The position numbers and the translations under genes were made by a program. A stretch of DNA of 64,000 nucleotides from Streptomyces sp. CB01373 (GTDB lineage: Bacteria > Actinomycetota > Actinomycetes > Streptomycetales > Streptomycetaceae), in contig NZ_NNBK01000007.1 of NCBI RefSeq assembly GCF_002803075.1, positions 1-64,000 of the forward strand, given 5' to 3'. The notes under the pieces are model-generated. The model was not told the DNA's origin and made no database searches. It was given only the letters and a program-made list of their open reading frames with translations. Numbering within the stretch: the stretch's first letter is position 1; every line of letters starts with the position of its first letter. Positions 61,843-64,000 of the stretch are shown piece after piece.

Positions 61843-62133
61843 CGGGCTGACCCGCGATCGAGGTTGGGTCGTGCCGGCCTGACAGTTCGGCTCGCGGGTG
61901 ATTCGGCAGACCGCCGCGCGGACGTGTACCGACTCGGTGCTCGGCCGGCGGCGGCAGGCCCGTAAGGCGGTGCGGTCGGAGACCAGGCCGGCGATGGCTC
62001 AGTGGATCTCAACGTAGTTCTCGCAACGGCCGGTGTGTCGCAGCAGTGGTCGCCCCTGTCGACGTCCTCCGGCCTCCTGGGCGGGGCCGAGACCCGCGGC
62101 CATCGATACGTCACGACCTGCTCAACAAGGAGG
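61843..62133. other. Gap, nothing recognised
   Basis: Convergent region of 290 bases between the SDR and MOSC genes. No gene; no clear terminator stem found. Confidence 0.35.
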
Positions 62134-62676
62134 TCAGACCCGGTCGAGGGGCCGATGCGGCTCGTCCGGGAGCTCCACTGTGATCGTGTCGCCGGGACGC
62201 ACCACGCCGCCCGCCCGGACGACGCTCATGATCCCGGCCTTACGCACGATGTTCCCGGCCTCGTCGCGGCCGACGACCTGCTTCAGCAAGCCGTCCTGGA
62301 ATTTGTCGATCTGCAGGCAGGGATTACGCAGGCCGGTGACCTCCACGATCGCCTCGTCGCCGATGCGCAGCAGTGTCCCGACGGGCAGGCCGAGCAAGTC
62401 GATGCCGCTCGTGGTGATGTTCTCGCCGAGTTCGCCGGGCGCCACCTTGAATCCCTCTTCGCCGACTTCGGTGAAGAGCTCCTCGTGAATGAGGTGGACT
62501 TGGCGCAGGTTCGGCTGGGTGGGATCCTGCGCGACACGCGAGCGGTGCTTGACCGTGACGCCGGCGTGCACGTCCCCCTCCACCCCGAGCCCGGCGAGCA
62601 ACGCGATGCTGGCCCGGTTGGGCTTGGTGAACGAGTACTCGTTGTTGCTGCTGACCGCTGTGACCGTCCCGCTCAT
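62134..62676 (-). CDS. MOSC domain protein
   Basis: 180 residues consisting of one MOSC domain (GVEGDVHAGVTVKHRSRVAQ, PGELGENITTSGIDL, GLRNPCLQIDKFQDGL with the conserved Cys). Related domains in MoCo sulfurase and mARC handle sulfurated molybdenum cofactor. Stand-alone MOSC proteins (YiiM-like) can reduce N-hydroxylated bases. The ATG is ordinary. The connection to the Mo enzyme encoded 40 kb away is only thematic. Confidence 0.88.
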   Translation of the reverse strand: MSGTVTAVSSNNEYSFTKPNRASIALLAGLGVEGDVHAGVTVKHRSRVAQDPTQPNLRQVHLIHEELFTEVGEEGFKVAPGELGENITTSGIDLLGLPVGTLLRIGDEAIVEVTGLRNPCLQIDKFQDGLLKQVVGRDEAGNIVRKAGIMSVVRAGGVVRPGDTITVELPDEPHRPLDRV

Positions 62677-62841
62677 CCCGCGGACCCCCTGTTCGGTAGC
62701 GATGATTCACCACGAGCCTAGTCCGCGGCCCGCGGCCCGCAGGATCCCTGCGATCAACCGCGGGGAAGGCCGCAAGTAGCTCGCCGTTCACTACGGGCAT
62801 GCCCTGGCAGCCAAGCTGTTGCAGCGACAGGGGCGCGGCTG

Positions 62842-63399
62842 TTACAGGTCGAACTCGAGGTGCTCGATGTCGGTGAAGCGGACCTCCTCCAGCTGGCCGG
62901 CGCGGCGGCCGTTGTCCTGGAAGTACACCTCCTTGAGCGCTTCGGCGGCGATCTCCCTCAGCTGCTGGTCGGTGGCGCCGGCCTCCTGGGCGGCGAAGAG
63001 GCGGGCGGCGTAGCGGGGCGGCAGGGCGACGGTCAGGTGCCGGATGCGGTCCTGGTCCGTCGACCCGATCGGCGCGGTGTAGCCGAGGCGGGCGCGGGTG
63101 TCGATGACGATGCCGCCGGTGGTGGCCGCCTTCTGCCGGGCCTTGGCCCGGATCTGCGGTTGCCAGCGCTTCTTCACCTCGTGTTCCAGGCGTGCGGCGA
63201 GGTCGGCGCGGGGCTTTTTGATCTGGTCCTTCACGTACCGCTCGACGGTGCGCTGGGAGATCCGCAGCATCTGGGCGACGGCCTTGGTGGTCTTGAGCTG
63301 CCTGACCAGGTACCGCATCTGCGCGGGCGCGCTCTTGGGTGTCGGGCGGGTAAAGGCTTTTTGCACCGCGGTGTCCAGGCCGTCCCCGAACAGGGTCAT
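62842..63399 (-). CDS. tpg: Telomere terminal protein Tpg
   Basis: 185 residues, the length of Streptomyces Tpg. This protein is covalently attached to the 5' ends of linear replicons and primes completion of the telomere. Motifs include a helix-turn-helix-like QLKTTKAVAQMLRISQRTVE RYVKDQIKKP, a basic stretch EVKKRWQPQIRAKARQKA, GGIVIDTRARLGYTAPIGST, and the acidic C-terminus. GGAG precedes the ATG, which begins 10 bases after the tap stop, so the two are an operon. Its presence says the replicon is linear. Confidence 0.92.
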   Translation of the reverse strand: MTLFGDGLDTAVQKAFTRPTPKSAPAQMRYLVRQLKTTKAVAQMLRISQRTVERYVKDQIKKPRADLAARLEHEVKKRWQPQIRAKARQKAATTGGIVIDTRARLGYTAPIGSTDQDRIRHLTVALPPRYAARLFAAQEAGATDQQLREIAAEALKEVYFQDNGRRAGQLEEVRFTDIEHLEFDL

Positions 63400-63408
63400 C
63401 GCCTACTC

Positions 63409-64000
63409 CTACTCTCCGTTGTCGACGTCGGTGACGGTGCCGTCCTTGATGTACCGGGCGAGGTTGAGTTCCGGGGCGTTGAACCGCTCGCGGACCTCTT
63501 CGCCCCACAGGACGGTCTGGGTGCCCTCGTGCTTGACCAGGCCGGGGTTGATGCCGAGCTTGAAGCCGCCGGGCAGCGGCTTGCCCTCCCGGTAGGGCAG
63601 GAAGTCCAGCGGGCCGGTGCCGTCGACCGCGTACACGACACAGTCGGACAGGACGGCGACCGGGTACTGCCCGGTGAACACCGCATGCTTGACGATCTTC
63701 CGATGGAAGTTGATCCGGGTGCGGGAGATGACCGCCGCGCGGATGTCCGGCCGCCACGTGGGCCGGGACAGCGCCCGCCACGGCTCACCGGGTCGCCAGC
63801 CCTCACCCCGGGGCCGCTCGCGCAGCTTGCCCAGGCCGCCCTTGACCGTCGCCTTGACCGCGTCCACGACGATCGCCAGCTGCGGATCGCGGCCGCGCCA
63901 GCCATGCATCGCCGCGAGGAAGTCGGCCGGTGCCATGTCCGCGTGCACACCGAGGTCGGCCATCGTGGCGAGGAAGGCGTCACGCAGCCGGTTGTACCAG
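63409..64000 (-). CDS. tap: Telomere-associated protein Tap (partial)
   Basis: Only the C-terminal 196 residues lie in the window; the frame is open to the edge (upstream residues read WYNRLRDAFLATMADL). Tap binds the 3' overhang of the telomere and recruits Tpg. Recognised by the order with tpg and by LAIVVDAVKATVKGGLGKLR, SRTRINFHRKIVKHAVFTGQ and YVVDGTGPLDFLPYREGKPL-like segments (DCVVYAVDGTGPLDFLPY). The full protein is about 700-750 residues, so its start lies roughly 1.6 kb beyond base 64000. Confidence 0.88.
   Translation of the reverse strand, partial: WYNRLRDAFLATMADLGVHADMAPADFLAAMHGWRGRDPQLAIVVDAVKATVKGGLGKLRERPRGEGWRPGEPWRALSRPTWRPDIRAAVISRTRINFHRKIVKHAVFTGQYPVAVLSDCVVYAVDGTGPLDFLPYREGKPLPGGFKLGINPGLVKHEGTQTVLWGEEVRERFNAPELNLARYIKDGTVTDVDNGE

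Noticed and set aside
1..64000. CRISPR array or integrated phage
   Set aside because: No regularly spaced repeats, Cas genes, integrase or phage structural genes were seen.

Overview
The window is high-GC actinomycete DNA, almost certainly Streptomyces. Supporting signs are GTG/ATG starts behind GGAG-type ribosome sites, a thermolysin-like secreted protease, DUF427 and DUF4232 proteins, the SCO2521-SCO2524 gene set, and at the right edge a tap-tpg pair. Tap and Tpg replicate the telomeres of linear Streptomyces chromosomes and plasmids, so this is probably a chromosome-arm or linear-plasmid segment. The density of broken genes and transposon scraps fits that.

Layout. 1-14.6 kb is accessory DNA: unknown proteins, an F420-type oxidoreductase, a RidA protein, a GntR regulator next to a frameshifted SDR, and a FAD oxidase, mixed with decayed IS701 and ISL3 pieces and fragments of PP2C, GNAT, AlkC and NTF2-like genes. 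14.6-22.4 kb is a compact coxM-S-L-F-D-E operon with a divergent LysR gene. CoxL carries the cysteine active-site loop of form I aerobic CO dehydrogenase, so the organism can probably oxidise CO. 22.5-26.9 kb holds an MFS exporter and the secreted M4 protease. 27.0-35.3 kb looks like a small uncharacterised biosynthetic locus: a haem-oxygenase-like diiron enzyme, a clavaminate-synthase-like oxygenase, a D-2-hydroxyacid dehydrogenase, a DNA-methylase-fold protein with an altered catalytic motif and a D-amino-acid oxidase, followed by a STAND/TPR protein and a GNAT acetyltransferase. 36.0-40.0 kb is the SCO2524-2523-2522-2521 cassette of unknown function, built around a P-loop protein with a substituted Walker A lysine.

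40-54 kb has a PknB-like kinase, a double-DUF427 protein, a large unknown protein, a DUF4232 lipoprotein, a cupin/GlxA divergent pair, a LysR gene and many remnants (UvrA tail, group II intron reverse transcriptase, VCBS repeat, CGNR finger, SDR, aldehyde dehydrogenase with a nonsense codon). 54.3-64 kb carries a MXAN_6230/SCO0854-like protein without RING cysteines, a sirtuin, a TetR-SnoaL-SDR group with a well-formed promoter flanked by inverted repeats, a MOSC protein, and tpg with tap running off the end.

All functions are read from sequence motifs and family memory; no searches were run. Frameshift calls assume the base sequence is correct.
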